Shown in pieces: positions 37,735 to 38,813 of a stretch of 38,813 nucleotides of DNA. The notes under the pieces were generated by a model that saw only the letters and a program-made list of their open reading frames with translations, did no database searches and was not told the DNA's origin. Every line of letters starts with the position of its first letter. The first letter of the stretch is position 1. This DNA comes from Acidobacteriaceae bacterium. Lineage in GTDB: Bacteria > Acidobacteriota > Terriglobia > Terriglobales > Acidobacteriaceae. Made by a program: the position numbers and the translations under genes. The stretch lies in contig PLFY01000181.1 in NCBI GenBank assembly GCA_003138365.1, forward strand, positions 52,049 through 90,861, given 5' to 3'.

Positions 37735-38628
37735 ATGGTGATTCGGCGTTTGGCTTTATGCGCGTTGCTATTGGCCATCTCCCAGGCGTATGTGCCAGCC
37801 TCCGGGCAGGCAGCCAAACCTGCCGACGGCAATCGGCAGACGACGCCTTCCACTTCTTCCATCGCCGCGCCGCAAGCTACGGAAACCGGCAAGACCGATT
37901 GCAACGGCGTCCCCTGCGAGGATCAGCAGCCTCGCATGATCGTCACCCTTCCGGCGCCAGCGCCTGCATCGTGGCCCTGGCACGATCGAATCTTGTGGGC
38001 TGCCTATCTCGTGCTCGTTATTCTGGGATACGCCGGAATCATGCTGGCCGTTTCCACGCTGAAAAAGATTGCGCGCCAAACCGCTTCAGCCGAAGACGCT
38101 GTTTCAGCCGCCAAAGACAGCGCCCGCGCCGCGTTGTTGATTGCCCAATCCATCATCGATGCAGAAAGGCCCTGGATCCTGATCGCCGTCGAGCCATCCA
38201 GGACGGTTGAGAACAGCTTTAGCGTAATGGCAACCAATCGCGGCCGCACCCCGGCAACCATCATTGCGGCCTTCGACCACATCGAGATCGCGTTGGATGA
38301 AATTCACCTTCCCGCGACCCCTGAGTATGGAAATGAGCAGCAAGCCGCACCAGCCGTTCCCATCATTCTGCTGCCGGGCGAGTCCACCGCCATCAAGCCC
38401 TTCGGCCGGGACGATCTGAAAGGGGTCTGCGCGTCCGATGAAACATTCAGGCGGATTGAGAGCTGGGAAGAAAAGCTTTTTATATGCGGGAAAGTTACTT
38501 ACAGGGACTTGATTGCTCCGCCCGCCGACCAGTTCCACGAGACGACATGGTGCTGCTGGTACATTCACGGACGGCAGAAGAGCGGTCTGGTGATCGCCGG
38601 CCCGCCCAGTTATAACCTGCACACTTAG
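37735..38628 (+). CDS. Membrane protein of unknown function
   Basis: A 297-residue protein with a signal peptide (VIRRLALCALLLAISQAYVP), a Pro/Thr/Ser-rich periplasmic segment holding a Cys pair (CNGVPC), and one membrane helix near residues 90-110 (ILWAAYLVLVILGYAGIML). A predicted helical stretch, KKIARQTASAEDAVSAAKDS, leads to IIDAERPWILIAVEPSR and a C-terminal beta-rich domain with VMATNRGRTPATIIAAFDHI and IFICGKVTYRDL-like strands. The AERPWI and NxGRTPA motifs recur in many bacterial membrane proteins of unknown role. The ATG at 37735 is preferred for its signal peptide; the GTG at 37717 has GGGAG three bases upstream and is an alternative. No named family is recognised, and the neighbours do not suggest a function. 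Confidence 0.75.
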   Translation: MVIRRLALCALLLAISQAYVPASGQAAKPADGNRQTTPSTSSIAAPQATETGKTDCNGVPCEDQQPRMIVTLPAPAPASWPWHDRILWAAYLVLVILGYAGIMLAVSTLKKIARQTASAEDAVSAAKDSARAALLIAQSIIDAERPWILIAVEPSRTVENSFSVMATNRGRTPATIIAAFDHIEIALDEIHLPATPEYGNEQQAAPAVPIILLPGESTAIKPFGRDDLKGVCASDETFRRIESWEEKLFICGKVTYRDLIAPPADQFHETTWCCWYIHGRQKSGLVIAGPPSYNLHT

Positions 38629-38727
38629 GAAGTCTCTGCATAAGTCGGCGTTTTGAAAGGTATGGGCTTTGCAGTCTGCGGAAAAGCTCATTCCGGGTTG
38701 CAAGAAGTGTCAGGGCACGACCGGGGT

Positions 38728-38747
38728 ACCCAGGGACACCCCTGGGT
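38728..38747. repeat. 8-bp hairpin, possible terminator or REP
   Basis: ACCCAGGG and CCCTGGGT pair around ACAC, about 100 bases after the last gene. No T-run follows. The left arm lies in a GGGTACCCAGGGA motif also found near 34700. Confidence 0.5.
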
Positions 38748-38813
38748 CGCGTGCCGCAAATGTTGCAAAATCAACGTGGGCTTTATCCCTTGAGGGACTA
38801 GTTCTTTGGCCGT

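Overview
The window looks like a chromosome segment of a GC-rich, Gram-negative bacterium, most likely an acidobacterium (class Terriglobia). The reasons are a conserved acidobacterial exported protein carrying an FNTT motif (13180-14208), a Crp/Fnr protein with an N-terminal cysteine cluster of a type common in that phylum, a large set of plant-polysaccharide genes, an outer-membrane barrel with a C-terminal phenylalanine signal, and a CCCACCC-type palindrome. The assignment rests on recognition of protein families, not on a search.

Layout. 1-3.2 kb: a GT4 glycosyltransferase, a small membrane ORF, a tandem-repeat ORF (IEMEDPRC units) and an exported SnoaL-like protein. 3.2-10.8 kb: a redox module. 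It has a Crp/Fnr regulator, a decaheme MtrA/DmsE-type cytochrome, an MtrB/PioB-type barrel, a small cytochrome c and a six-heme NapC/NirT-type membrane cytochrome. Together these could carry electrons from the quinone pool across both membranes, or inward. A CRP-type box lies in the promoter region of the decaheme gene. 11.0-14.2 kb: an RNB exonuclease, a frameshifted glyoxalase-fold gene and the FNTT exported protein.

14.2-30.7 kb: a carbohydrate island. The minus-strand operon GH94 phosphorylase > YghZ-like aldo/keto reductase > cellobiose 2-epimerase > GH130 mannosylglucose phosphorylase fits phosphorolytic use of cellobiose and mannobiose. Opposite it run a secreted GH9 glucanase, a sodium:solute symporter, a DUF4380 protein, a stand-alone GlmS-type SIS isomerase, a Tat-exported GH2 enzyme and a Gfo/Idh/MocA oxidoreductase.

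30.8-34.5 kb: a tight four-gene minus-strand cassette of unknown function. It encodes a zinc-ribbon/proline-rich membrane protein, a DUF2752 membrane protein, an M48 peptidase homologue with a broken HExxH motif, and a 423-residue protein in which I find no Lys, Arg, His or Cys. This is the best candidate for an undescribed system in the window. 35.1-38.6 kb: an ECF sigma factor with overlapping anti-sigma gene, tRNA-Ala(GGC) with a clear promoter, trmO, and an unknown membrane protein.
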